Below are positions 34,172 through 43,307 of a stretch of 64,000 bases of DNA, in pieces. Under the pieces are notes generated by a model that saw nothing but the letters and a program-made list of their open reading frames with translations, was not told the origin of the DNA and did not search any database. Origin of the DNA: JBHELT01 sp046262935 (GTDB lineage: Bacteria; Actinomycetota; CADDZG01; JAHWKV01); NCBI GenBank assembly GCA_046262935.1, contig JBHELT010000074.1, positions 1-64,000 of the forward strand, given 5' to 3'. Numbering within the stretch: position 1 is the stretch's first letter; every line of letters begins with the position of its first letter. The position numbers and the translations under genes were made by a program.

Positions 34172-35466
34172 CCCTATTGAGACGCGCGACCGCAAGAACT
34201 TTCCATAGCTTGACCATCAGGAATTACCGCTTGTACTTCATAGGGCAGATCGTCTCGATGAGCGGCACTTGGATGCAAACCGTCGCGCAGAGTTGGCTGG
34301 TCCTGAAGCTGACAAATAGCGCCTTCGCTCTTGGATTGACTGTCGCCCTGCAGTTCCTGCCGGTGCTCCTGTTCGGAGCATGGGGCGGTGTCATAGCAGA
34401 CCGTTTCGATAAAAGACGGGCTCTGCTCGTCACCCAATCGTTGATGGGGACCTTGGCACTCATCCTCGGACTGCTCACCGCGACCGGCACGGTCCGCCTC
34501 TGGATGGTGTACCTACTGGCTGGAGCATTCGGCATGGTTGCCGTTTTCGACATACCGGCCCGCCAAAGTTTCGTAGTAGAGATGGTCGGTCCCGAAGACC
34601 TCACCAACGCGGTTGGCCTGAACAGCACCATCTTCACTGCGTCTCGGGTTATCGGACCGGCGATCGCCGGATTGCTGATAGCGCGGGTTGGGCTTTCTTG
34701 GTGCTTCCTGATCAATGCCGCCTCTTACCTCGGGGTGCTTGCAGGGTTGATCGCGATGGACCAATCAAAACTCATGCGCCGCGCCCCCGTTTCACGCGCA
34801 AAGGGACAGTTGATGGAGGGCCTGCGCTACGTTCGCTCGACCCCTATCCTTCTTTGGAGTCTGCTGATGATGGCGGTCGTGGGCACCCTTACTTTTAACT
34901 ACCAGGTCCTCCTGCCTCTATTCGCCAAGAACGTGTTCAAGGGTGACGCAAGTACGTTCGGTCTTCTTAGTTCAGTCCTGGGTGTTGGCGCGGTTGTAGG
35001 GGCCCTAGTTTCGGCCAGCCGCCGGCAGCCAAGCGTCACAGTGTTGATCGTGGCATCACTTGTGGCCGGCGTTGCACTGATCCTGGGAGCAGCGGCCCCG
35101 ACGATCCAACTTGAGATGGCAGCGCTTATCGTGATCGGCGCTTTCAGCATCATCTTCATCTCTACTTCCAACTCGATGCTTCAACTGAACTCGGCCGACC
35201 ACATGAGGGGCAGAGTGATGGCCCTTTACTCGGTCGTGTTCGTCGGGAGTGCCCCCATCGGCGGCCCGATAGTCGGCTGGATCGCTCAGCAGTCCGGCCC
35301 CCGGTCTGGATTCCTCGTCGGGGGGTTGTCGGCGATACTCGTATCGGCCGTCGCCTTCACTGCAAGGCTTCGGATCGCCCGCAGAGCCCGTCTCGTCACG
35401 TCGATCAGCAGCGACAGCGTTGATTTCGAACCCACCGCCGTTGAACACGAAACCGCGGTGGTGTGA
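34168..35466 (+). CDS. MFS efflux transporter (EntS/DHA3-like)
   Basis: A 432-aa transporter with about 12 membrane segments. The opening FRNYRLYFIGQIVSMSGTWMQTVAQ-type sequence and the loop 2-3 motif GGVIADRFDKRRALLVTQ identify the MFS_3 (enterobactin exporter-like) group. It would export a small molecule by proton antiport. Cotranscribed with and probably controlled by the MarR gene. It converges on the ABC exporter gene with 1 bp between stops. Confidence 0.9.
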   Translation: MTLLRRATARTFHSLTIRNYRLYFIGQIVSMSGTWMQTVAQSWLVLKLTNSAFALGLTVALQFLPVLLFGAWGGVIADRFDKRRALLVTQSLMGTLALILGLLTATGTVRLWMVYLLAGAFGMVAVFDIPARQSFVVEMVGPEDLTNAVGLNSTIFTASRVIGPAIAGLLIARVGLSWCFLINAASYLGVLAGLIAMDQSKLMRRAPVSRAKGQLMEGLRYVRSTPILLWSLLMMAVVGTLTFNYQVLLPLFAKNVFKGDASTFGLLSSVLGVGAVVGALVSASRRQPSVTVLIVASLVAGVALILGAAAPTIQLEMAALIVIGAFSIIFISTSNSMLQLNSADHMRGRVMALYSVVFVGSAPIGGPIVGWIAQQSGPRSGFLVGGLSAILVSAVAFTARLRIARRARLVTSISSDSVDFEPTAVEHETAVV

Positions 35467-35467
35467 T

Positions 35468-37297
35468 TCAGTCGTAGCGTGAAGCCTGCAGCCTGAACAA
35501 TTCCGCGTAACGCGCGTCGGCGGCCATCAGTTCATCGTGCGTGCCGATCTGCTCGATCTCTCCCTCGTTCAACACCACGATGAGCTCCGCCATCCTGACC
35601 GTCGAGAAGCGGTGTGAAACCAGCAGCGTGATGGGATCGTTCGCTCCACGGCCTGCTGCCATCTCGGCGAACCGCTCGAAGACGTCGTGCTCGGCCCTGG
35701 CATCCAGACTCGCTGTTGGTTCATCGAGCACGACCAGGATCGGTGTTGGTCGCATCGCTCCCCTTGCAAGGGCCACGCGTTGCCACTCGCCTTCTGACAG
35801 ATCAACACCGTCCTCGAATTCGCGGCCAAGCTGGGTATCGGCTCCATGAGGAAGCTTGTTGATAACGCTAAGGGCTCCGGCCATTCGGGCAGCCGTTGCA
35901 ACCGCAGCGCCATCTTCGATGGCACCTAAGTCACCAACTCCGACGGCCTCGCGGGCGAGCAACTGGAAACGGACGAAGTCTTGGAAGCCAGCGCCTGTGC
36001 GGTTGCGCCAATCTTCGAGGTCGAGATCACGAAGATCCATATCGTCAACCATGATCCTGCCTTCGGTGGGGTCATAGAAACGGCAGAGCAATTTGACGAG
36101 GCTGGTCTTGCCCGCTCCGTTCTCTCCCACAAGCGCAACGGTCGACCCCGCAAGTATGAAGAATGAGACCCCCTTGAGAACCGTCTTGTCAGTACCCGGA
36201 TATGTGAACGAGACGTTATCGAAAGTGATGCCGCGCACGATGCGTTCGGGGGCGGGGTAAACCTTTTCTCTTATCTGCACATCGGGTTCGTATTCGAGCA
36301 TCCATAGGTATCTTTCTCCCACCAAGGAGAGCTCCGCCAGCCAAGCGAACATACTCGCCGCCATCTCGACATGACCGATAACCATCCTCGCAACCGCTAC
36401 ACCCATGACAACCTCACCGAAGGTTGCTTTACCACGCAGCGCCAGCCACCCGATGAATCCGATCGACGCCGCGAGCGTCGCCCCGTAGAGGGCGCCGCTT
36501 GCTACCCCGACAGCAGACCGCTTAAGCCGATCGGCGTACAACTTCTTGATGTAACGATCGGTTAACTCCTTGTGCCTGCCGACGAGAAGGTTCCTAAGGC
36601 CGAACAGTCGCACCTCTTTCGCCGATTTATCCTCGGTGAGAAGTTGCATGTAATGCGAAGCCAGTCGGTCTTCTGGCGCGGTCTCGTCGAATTTAGCGAA
36701 GTGCTTCCGCAGTGTTTTGAACTGAAGCAAACTACTGGGGACGGCAACGACCGGCATGAGCAGGAGCAGAGGGTGTATGGACCCGAGCAGGATCAACGCG
36801 GCCACCAATCCAAAAACCATGTAAGCCAAAGCATTCACATTGGCAAGAGCACTGAACGGAACGTAACTCTGATCGCGAACCAACTTGATCTTGTCGGCGA
36901 ATTCTGGCCGCTCGAGGTGATCCAGGCCCGGGACCCCCATAACTATGCTCATGATCCGGCGATCAACCTCTTGGCTGATCCTGTCGCCCATATCGAACTG
37001 CATCAGGCCCAACAGGTCTTGGACGATCGTTGCCAACCCCATCGCGACCAAGAATGCGATGGCTGCAACAACTGCCGCGTGGAAGTGATGGATCTTAAGG
37101 GCATCGATAACGAACTTGCTTATAAGGCTGCGAATGGCCCCCGAAACGCCCAGTATCACCATGCACGCCAGCAGAAGGATGGAGCGACTCTTGGCAGCCA
37201 CCCACGCCATATTCAGGATCGTGCCATAGACCTTGAACATCCTCTTCAAGGTTTGGCGAGGCACCTCAGGTGTCTTCGTTGGCTGTTCGGTACTCAT
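35468..37297 (-). CDS. ABC exporter half-transporter 2 (altered signature)
   Basis: A 609-aa fused permease-ATPase with six membrane segments and an ATPase: Walker A GENGAGKTSLVKLL, Walker B ILVVLDEPTASLD, H-loop LLVSHRFSTVRMA. The signature reads DLSEGEWQRVALARG, with Glu in place of the second residue of the LSGG motif. That suggests a weakened site, as in heterodimeric exporters. It overlaps its partner gene by 4 bp (ATGA). Substrate unknown. Confidence 0.92.
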   Translation of the reverse strand: MSTEQPTKTPEVPRQTLKRMFKVYGTILNMAWVAAKSRSILLLACMVILGVSGAIRSLISKFVIDALKIHHFHAAVVAAIAFLVAMGLATIVQDLLGLMQFDMGDRISQEVDRRIMSIVMGVPGLDHLERPEFADKIKLVRDQSYVPFSALANVNALAYMVFGLVAALILLGSIHPLLLLMPVVAVPSSLLQFKTLRKHFAKFDETAPEDRLASHYMQLLTEDKSAKEVRLFGLRNLLVGRHKELTDRYIKKLYADRLKRSAVGVASGALYGATLAASIGFIGWLALRGKATFGEVVMGVAVARMVIGHVEMAASMFAWLAELSLVGERYLWMLEYEPDVQIREKVYPAPERIVRGITFDNVSFTYPGTDKTVLKGVSFFILAGSTVALVGENGAGKTSLVKLLCRFYDPTEGRIMVDDMDLRDLDLEDWRNRTGAGFQDFVRFQLLAREAVGVGDLGAIEDGAAVATAARMAGALSVINKLPHGADTQLGREFEDGVDLSEGEWQRVALARGAMRPTPILVVLDEPTASLDARAEHDVFERFAEMAAGRGANDPITLLVSHRFSTVRMAELIVVLNEGEIEQIGTHDELMAADARYAELFRLQASRYD

Positions 37298-39162
37298 TCG
37301 AGGACTCCGGTCATTCGATAGTGCGAAGCCTGCATCTCGTACAGTTCGGCGTAACGGCCCCCTAGGGCCATGAGTTGATCGTGATCGCCGTCTTCCTTTA
37401 TACGGCCTGCTTCCAAGAACACGATCCGGTGGGCCATGCGAACGGTGGAGAAACGATGCGACACAAGCAAAGTAGTTCGTCCAGCCGACAGCTCAGCGAA
37501 GTGTTCATACAGGTCGTGCTCGAGGCGAACATCCAGACTGGCTGTGGGTTCATCCAGGATCAGTACATCGGCATCGCGACCGATCTGGGCCATCATGGCC
37601 CGCGCAAGCGCGACTCGCTGCCACTCTCCTCCGGAAAGATCTACGCCATCGAACTCGCGGGCCAAGGGAGTATCCCAAGATGAGGGAAGTTCCTCGATCT
37701 TCTCGAGCACTCCAACCCTTCGCGCCGCTTCTCGAAGAGCGCTCTCATCGTTGATGCTGTCAACCGCACCGAACCCAACGTTGTCTCTCGCCGGGAGATG
37801 GTAGTGGACGAAGTCTTGGAATATCACAGCAAGACGCCTGCGAAGACTCTCGATATCGAACTGCCTGATGTCGATCCCGTCGAGCAAGATGCGCCCTTCG
37901 GTGGGATCGTAGAAACGACACATCAACTTGATCAGTGTGGTCTTACCAGCCCCATTCTCGCCGACCAGGGCTATCGAACTACCGTGCGGTATCCAAAGAT
38001 CCAAGTCGTCGAGGATCTTTCGCTCGGTCCCCGGGTAAACGAAAGTGACCCCCTCGAAAATGATCCCTTGCCTGACGGTCGACGAGGCGTCCTTGGTTCC
38101 CGATACATCCAAGCGCGGATCGTCCTTTGCAAGTTTCATCAGTTGGAACGCAACCGGCAGATAAAAATTACTCTGTCTCATCCAAGTTGCCGCTTGGAAT
38201 GCGGCCATAACTGCAGTCGTCATGCCGACAACAGCCATCGACCCTGCCGCGAAACTTCCGATGCTTATCGTACGTTTGAACACAGCATTCAGCATCGCGA
38301 TGTACGCGTAGCTCATCGCCGCGATGGCAGGGACCTGCAGCGCCAGACGGATGATCAAACTGCGCTGACGCTTCTTCCATGTCTCCCTAACACCCTCGAG
38401 CCAGAACCCTGCTTGCCTTCCAAGCAACCATTCTTTCAACCGGAAGATCCTAAGTTCCTTGGCCGATTCGATCCGCAGGGCGAGGTTCCGGTAATAATCG
38501 GCCTTGCGAACGGTCGGCGAATGTCTCCATCGAGCCAAACCGATACCGGCCTCGAAATACACAGCGGCTATCCCGGCAGGCAACGCCGCACCGATGACAA
38601 CGAAGGGGGCCCAGGGAGCGAAGAACTTTCCCACGACGAATGAGAGACCGACCAGTTGAGTCAATTGTTGGAATCCCTGATTGAACGCGGCGATGCTGTT
38701 GACGGGAGCCCACCCGACCCACTCCGACACCTTCAACTTGTCCCTGAATTTCGGGTCCTCGAAATACGCTATGCCAGGCAGTTCCGCAACCGCGACCATC
38801 ATCTGTCTGGTCAAGAAGGCGTGGAACCTGCGTTCCAGGCCGAACTGTGCGACTCCTTGGATAGGGCCAAGAACCTGGCTCGCCAAGATCGCACCCGCGA
38901 TCCAGATGAGTGAGGTCCTTGCGTGAACGGCGCTAGCGCTTGCGAGACCGTGCCCGATGGCTTGCGGTATGGCCGACATGAACAGTCCGGTCTGCGCAAC
39001 GATGACTGCTGGTATCAGACCTTGCAATGCCGTCAAGCCTAAAGAGGCCAACGCGAAGAAAGGCGTCGACCTCAGCACGAGGAATGTGCCCTTCAGATTG
39101 GCAGCTAGTTCCTCTTGCCAGGACACCTTGTACTTTGGATCGAAGTCCCTCGGCATTGACAT
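37294..39162 (-). CDS. ABC exporter half-transporter 1
   Basis: A 622-aa fused permease-ATPase. Six membrane segments are followed by Walker A GENGAGKTTLIKLM, the consensus-like signature DLSGGEWQRVALARAMM, Walker B VLILDEPTASLD and the H-loop. The two neighbouring half-transporters share the same MCRFYDPTEG-type stretch and probably arose by duplication. They likely form a heterodimer. Start ATG 39162 or 39156. It is divergent from the class V aminotransferase gene. Confidence 0.92.
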   Translation of the reverse strand: MSMPRDFDPKYKVSWQEELAANLKGTFLVLRSTPFFALASLGLTALQGLIPAVIVAQTGLFMSAIPQAIGHGLASASAVHARTSLIWIAGAILASQVLGPIQGVAQFGLERRFHAFLTRQMMVAVAELPGIAYFEDPKFRDKLKVSEWVGWAPVNSIAAFNQGFQQLTQLVGLSFVVGKFFAPWAPFVVIGAALPAGIAAVYFEAGIGLARWRHSPTVRKADYYRNLALRIESAKELRIFRLKEWLLGRQAGFWLEGVRETWKKRQRSLIIRLALQVPAIAAMSYAYIAMLNAVFKRTISIGSFAAGSMAVVGMTTAVMAAFQAATWMRQSNFYLPVAFQLMKLAKDDPRLDVSGTKDASSTVRQGIIFEGVTFVYPGTERKILDDLDLWIPHGSSIALVGENGAGKTTLIKLMCRFYDPTEGRILLDGIDIRQFDIESLRRRLAVIFQDFVHYHLPARDNVGFGAVDSINDESALREAARRVGVLEKIEELPSSWDTPLAREFDGVDLSGGEWQRVALARAMMAQIGRDADVLILDEPTASLDVRLEHDLYEHFAELSAGRTTLLVSHRFSTVRMAHRIVFLEAGRIKEDGDHDQLMALGGRYAELYEMQASHYRMTGVLE

Positions 39163-39206
39163 AGCGTGACCGCAACAGGCGTTGGAAGCAAACGAACTTG
39201 ATGCTG

Positions 39207-39212
39207 TAAACT
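39207..39212 (+). promoter_or_regulatory. Predicted -10 box, leaderless aminotransferase gene
   Basis: TAAACT, 7 nt, then GTG 39220. Confidence 0.35.
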
Positions 39213-39219
39213 CGTATCA

Positions 39220-40428
39220 GTGACGCCCTCCGCGAAGCAACTTCCCGCTGGCGCTTGGTACGAGCCCCCCAAGTGGGTTGGCGATTGGGAATCCCTAAGA
39301 GCACAGTGGCCACTCGATCGATCGATCACATTCGTAAACCACGGATCCTTCGGAGCATGCCCAACGCCTGTTCTGGATGTCCAGGCGGCGTTGCGTGAAG
39401 AGCTCGAGCGCGATCCGATGGATTTCTTGGAGCGCAAGATCGACCCTCTCATCGAGGCCGCGATCGCCTCGGTGGCTGGGTTCCTGGGAGCTCGCGCGGA
39501 TGACCTGGTCTTCGTTCAGAACGCCACCACGGCGGTAAATACCGTTCTGCAGAGTCTCGAACTCGGCCCCCAGGACGAAGTCCTGGTGACCGACCATACC
39601 TATAGCGGGGTCTTCAATACGGTGACGGAGGGGGCCCTGAAGAGGGGTTACGGCGTCAAGGTTGTCCACCTTGGCCTTGACGCGAGTGACGATGAGATCG
39701 TTTCGGCCGTCCAAGGATCTCTCGGTTCCCGACCGAAACTCGCCATCATCGATCACATCACCTCAGCGACCGCAGTCGTGTTACCGATCGAACGCATCGT
39801 CGCGGCCTGCGCGGCCGAAGGCGTGATGGTCATGGTCGATGCGGCACATACCCCGGGGATGTTCGATACCGACCTTGGCAAACTTCGTCCAGATTTTTGG
39901 ACGGGGAACTTACATAAGTGGGTGTGCGCCCCAAAAGGCTGCGCCGTTCTTTACGTGCGCGAGGATCGTCAGGAAGGTATCCACCCACTCGTTCGCTCGC
40001 ACGCCCACCTGACCCCGTTCACCGGCGAATTCGCATGGACGGGAACCCACGACCCGACGGCGTTCTTGTCGGCACCGGAAGCGATCCATTTCTTCGATGC
40101 ACTGGGGTGGGAAAAGGTGCGCGATTACAACTCACGTCTTGCACTGTACGGATCTGCCCTCATACACGAGGCATTAGGCACTAGGCCGGTGGTGCCAGAC
40201 CGCACCAGCTCGAGCATGGCCCTCGTCGTTCTGCCCGATAACAAAGGCAACACACGCGAGTCTGCATTGGCTTTCAGAGATGAGCTATTTCGGACCCATG
40301 GGATCGAGGTTCCAGTTGTTGCATGGGGGGGCATCGGCGCTCTTCGCATCTCCGCTCACGTTTACAATCGAGCAGAGGATTACGAGCGGCTTGCGGATGT
40401 TCTGCCCAAAGCCATCTCGGGCCGCTGA
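39220..40428 (+). CDS. Class V aminotransferase-fold PLP enzyme (EgtE candidate)
   Basis: A 402-aa PLP enzyme of the isopenicillin-N-epimerase/cysteine desulfurase-like branch. FVNHGSFGACPTPVLDVQ opens the fold, VFVQNATTAVNTVLQSL is the phosphate-binding region, VDAAHTPG supplies the PLP-binding Asp, and NLHKWVCAPKG has the Schiff-base Lys. EgtE, the C-S lyase of ergothioneine synthesis, belongs to this fold, and egtD-egtB-egtA begin 0.6 kb downstream on the other strand. That supports EgtE, but the same fold covers many activities, so no symbol is assigned. GTG 39220 lies 7 nt after a TAAACT box. Confidence 0.82.
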   Translation: MTPSAKQLPAGAWYEPPKWVGDWESLRAQWPLDRSITFVNHGSFGACPTPVLDVQAALREELERDPMDFLERKIDPLIEAAIASVAGFLGARADDLVFVQNATTAVNTVLQSLELGPQDEVLVTDHTYSGVFNTVTEGALKRGYGVKVVHLGLDASDDEIVSAVQGSLGSRPKLAIIDHITSATAVVLPIERIVAACAAEGVMVMVDAAHTPGMFDTDLGKLRPDFWTGNLHKWVCAPKGCAVLYVREDRQEGIHPLVRSHAHLTPFTGEFAWTGTHDPTAFLSAPEAIHFFDALGWEKVRDYNSRLALYGSALIHEALGTRPVVPDRTSSSMALVVLPDNKGNTRESALAFRDELFRTHGIEVPVVAWGGIGALRISAHVYNRAEDYERLADVLPKAISGR

Positions 40429-40456
40429 GCCATTAACCAAACCTAGTCGGGGTTGA

Positions 40457-40462
40457 TATAAC
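40457..40462 (+). promoter_or_regulatory. Predicted -10 box, leaderless CNB gene
   Basis: TATAAC, 6 nt, then ATG 40469; the closest match to the consensus among such boxes here. Confidence 0.45.
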
Positions 40463-40468
40463 AAGACC

Positions 40469-40882
40469 ATGGCAAAACCAACGATCGGGGAAAGAACTGA
40501 AGTCCTGGCGACGATGCCCTTGTTCGCCGGCTTGTCTCAACGTTCTTTACAGCGGATCTTAAAAGTAGCCAACGAGTTCGAGGCTCCCGCCGGCCAGATC
40601 ATGGTGCAGCCTGGCATGCCAGGTTCGGGGATGTTCGTAATCGAGGAGGGCACGGTTGTGGCTCGCACCTCGCGCCGCGAGATCGAAATCGGTCCTGGCG
40701 AATGCTTCGGTGAGTTGGCGCTGCTGACCGACAGGGTCCGAACCGCAAGGGTTCAGGCTAAAACCGCGGTGACCTGCCTTGCCATCTCTCGCAGCGATTT
40801 CATCAAACTGCTGGAGACCGAACCCAAGATCGCTGTGCACCTACTCGAGATCCTCGCGGGGCGCTTGGCCGACGCCAACTGA
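40469..40882 (+). CDS. Cyclic nucleotide-binding domain protein
   Basis: A 137-aa single CNB domain. MVQPGMPGSGMFVIEEGTVVA is the beta-roll, and the phosphate-binding cassette GECFGELALLTDRVRTARVQA has the full set G-E-L-A plus Arg, so cyclic nucleotide binding is plausible. No effector domain is attached. It is similar in build to the CNB protein at 20474-20902, suggesting a small family of stand-alone CNB modules in this genome. The transcript is probably leaderless. Confidence 0.88.
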   Translation: MAKPTIGERTEVLATMPLFAGLSQRSLQRILKVANEFEAPAGQIMVQPGMPGSGMFVIEEGTVVARTSRREIEIGPGECFGELALLTDRVRTARVQAKTAVTCLAISRSDFIKLLETEPKIAVHLLEILAGRLADAN

Positions 40883-40890
40883 TCGGTTTT

Positions 40891-41048
40891 ACCTCGGGGG
40901 CTTAGCAGCTTCTGGCGCGCGATGGTCATAACGGGACGGTGGCTGCTACACCCCCGAACCCCCGGTTCGACCTCGGGGGTTTCGCAGCTTCTGGCGCGCG
41001 ATGGTCATAACGGGACGGTGGCTGCTACACCCCCGAACCCCCGGTTAG
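40891..41048 (+). repeat. 79-bp family repeat, two tandem copies
   Basis: Copies at 40891-40969 and 40970-41048 are almost identical (CTTAGCAGC versus TTTCGCAGC in the 5' arm). Each starts with ACCTCGGGGG and ends with CCCCCGAACCCCCGGTT. The arms GGGGGTTTCGCAGC and GCTGCTACACCCCC are near-inverted repeats. The second copy runs over the egtD stop codon. Confidence 0.85.
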
Positions 41049-42022
41049 GGCTTCGTCCAAAGCGATAAGGCGAAGGATCCTGCGTCGTCGGTCCACCAAG
41101 CCTGCTGTTTCGATCCCACAGACCCCAGTTCATCCTCGACGCCTTCGCGGCGGAACTTGGTACTGATCTCGGTTCGGATCTCTTCGCCCTCTTCGACATC
41201 GAACACCAGGTCCACTTTATGAAGGGTCACACGCTGTCGGCCCACTGACCGCAGTCTCATCTCGATCCATTCGTTGGCCTCGTCGTAGAAAGCAACATGT
41301 TCGAAACACCTTGGAACGAAGTCTCCGGCGAGCCTTGCGTTGATGACCTCGAGGATGTTGCGATTGAACATCGCGGTTATGCCCTTCGAATCGTTGTAAG
41401 CAGCATCCAACACGGCGGGATCCTTTACCAGGTCCGTTCCGAGTAGGAAAGAATCGCCCGATCGCATATTGGATGTGAGGGCTGCGAGGAACTGCTTGCG
41501 CTGGGTGGGATCGAGATTACCGATCGTCGACCCGATGAACGCGATCATCCGCCTGCCTTCGACCGGCAGGTCGCCGAGGTTGCGCTCGAAGTCCCCAACG
41601 ACCGCGGTCACCGAAACTCCTTCGTAGCGCGACATGATCGAGGTTGCTGCGGCTGTCAGTGTGACCTCGTCGACGTCGAGGGGGATGAATCTTTCAAGAC
41701 GCCCTGCATGCGAAAACGCATCCAAGATGATCGCCGATTTCTCCGACGTCCCCGATCCCAATTCGACGATGGTGTCCGCCCCCGTCAAACGAACGATATC
41801 GGCGGCATGGGCTTGCAAGATCTGCTTCTCAGCCCTCGTAAGGTAGTACTCGTCGAGCCGGGTGATCTCGTCGAATAGTTGCGAACCCTTCTCGTCGTAG
41901 AACCATTTGGATGGGATAGATCGGGGTTGGGTCGACAATCCTAGGGTCGCGTCGAGCTCCAGAGCTTTCTGCATGTCTTCAGGTGTTAGATGACGTTCAA
42001 CAACGAACCCCGGCTCATGCAT
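41045..42022 (-). CDS. egtD: L-histidine N(alpha)-methyltransferase (EgtD)
   Basis: SAM-dependent enzyme (325 aa) that trimethylates histidine to hercynine, the first step of ergothioneine synthesis. LSTQPRSIPSKWFYDEKGSQ-type opening, YYLTRAEKQIL and the SAM-binding stretch VELGSGTSEKS are characteristic, as are FIGSTIGNLD and FLLGTDLVKD. It overlaps egtB by 8 bp and is the last gene of the egtA-egtB-egtD operon. Its stop codon is overlapped by a repeat copy. Confidence 0.95.
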   Translation of the reverse strand: MHEPGFVVERHLTPEDMQKALELDATLGLSTQPRSIPSKWFYDEKGSQLFDEITRLDEYYLTRAEKQILQAHAADIVRLTGADTIVELGSGTSEKSAIILDAFSHAGRLERFIPLDVDEVTLTAAATSIMSRYEGVSVTAVVGDFERNLGDLPVEGRRMIAFIGSTIGNLDPTQRKQFLAALTSNMRSGDSFLLGTDLVKDPAVLDAAYNDSKGITAMFNRNILEVINARLAGDFVPRCFEHVAFYDEANEWIEMRLRSVGRQRVTLHKVDLVFDVEEGEEIRTEISTKFRREGVEDELGSVGSKQQAWWTDDAGSFALSLWTKP

Positions 42023-43307
42023 CGCGAGCGCACCTGAATCCGCAGAAGATCTGCCTTCTTATCGGAAAGTCCCAGTTCCTGAAAGTGTTGCGGATCGCGG
42101 TTGGATGAGTTGCCCAAGAGCCACCGCGAAGTACCTTGTAGCCGCGCCCGTAAAACACCTCGGAGTACTCACGGTACGGGAAAGAGTTGAATCCCGGGTA
42201 TGGCTCGAAGGCAGTGGACGTCCACTCCCACACATCGCCGATCATCTGGTGACATCCAACGGGGCTCACGCCACCGGGAAAAGTTCCAATCGGAGTTGGT
42301 CTGAAGCGAACTCCACCAACGTTGGCCGTTTCCTCGGTCGGCGCATCGTCACCCCATGGGAAGCGCTTCTTCGACTTGGTCGCCGGGTCCCATGAAGCCG
42401 CCTTCTCCCACTCGGCTTCCGTTGGCAAACGCTTGCCCGCCCAATGCGCATAAGCGTTCGCCTCATGCCACGAAACATGTTCTACAGGTTCGGCGTCAAC
42501 GATCGGTTCGACGCGTCCATACCTAAGGCGCGCCCACTGACCTCCTGCTTGTTTACTCCAGAACAAGGGCGACTCCGCCGATTCTTTAGCGCGCCATTCC
42601 CAACCCTCGGGGGTCCAGAATCTTCGGTCAAAATAACCCCCAGCCAGCATGAAGTCCATATAGGCGCGGTTGGTTACCGGAGCGGTGTCTATGTAGAACG
42701 GCGGCAGATCGACAGTATGTTGCGGTCGTTCATTGTCGTAAGCCCACGGCTCGAGATCGGTTCCCATCTGGAAGGGGCCACCCTCGACGTATACCTGTTG
42801 ACCCACATCGACCGGTGCCCGCGGGAGAGCGCGCTGCTTTACCGGATATTCGGCTCCGCTGCGTAGCTGCAGGGTCGCTAGCATGGTCTCGTCATGCTGG
42901 TGCTCATGTTGCACGACCATGCCATAAACGAAACCTTCGGCGAGCAATGGGTTGGACGGGTCGAATTCGGTCCGGTCGAGGACATCGAAGACTTGGCCGC
43001 GCACGTCGGTTATGTATGACCTGGATTCGTGTGGGCCAAGCAGCCTCAGTTTGGTGCGTTCCTTGCGCGCATGCTTGAAGGCATCGTATATATCGTCGAG
43101 TTCAGGGTCCGACGCGGGGACCCCTGCGACCATCCTCAGGAGCCATATCTCTTCGTAGTTGCCAACGTGCGCAAGGTCCCATACCAGTGGCGACATGATC
43201 GGAGAATGTTGCTTGATGAGGTCCTTGTCGTCGACGGGTGCCAGCAAACCGAATGACCGCTTTCGGACACCGTCGAGTTCGTCTGCGATCAATTGCTTTA
43301 GATCCAT
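42015..43307 (-). CDS. egtB: Hercynine oxygenase / sulfoxide synthase (EgtB)
   Basis: Non-heme iron enzyme (430 aa) joining hercynine and gamma-glutamylcysteine with O2. The N-terminal DinB-like domain has the three iron ligands as H47 (LAHVGNYEE), H134 and H138 (QHEHQHDE). The C-terminal formylglycine-generating-enzyme-like domain contains PVTNRAYMDFM, WEWTSTAFEPYPGF and GGSWATHP. ATG 43307 is chosen because it lies 10 bp inside the end of egtA; the longer frame is spurious. Coupled to both neighbours. Confidence 0.95.
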   Translation of the reverse strand: MDLKQLIADELDGVRKRSFGLLAPVDDKDLIKQHSPIMSPLVWDLAHVGNYEEIWLLRMVAGVPASDPELDDIYDAFKHARKERTKLRLLGPHESRSYITDVRGQVFDVLDRTEFDPSNPLLAEGFVYGMVVQHEHQHDETMLATLQLRSGAEYPVKQRALPRAPVDVGQQVYVEGGPFQMGTDLEPWAYDNERPQHTVDLPPFYIDTAPVTNRAYMDFMLAGGYFDRRFWTPEGWEWRAKESAESPLFWSKQAGGQWARLRYGRVEPIVDAEPVEHVSWHEANAYAHWAGKRLPTEAEWEKAASWDPATKSKKRFPWGDDAPTEETANVGGVRFRPTPIGTFPGGVSPVGCHQMIGDVWEWTSTAFEPYPGFNSFPYREYSEVFYGRGYKVLRGGSWATHPTAIRNTFRNWDFPIRRQIFCGFRCARDA

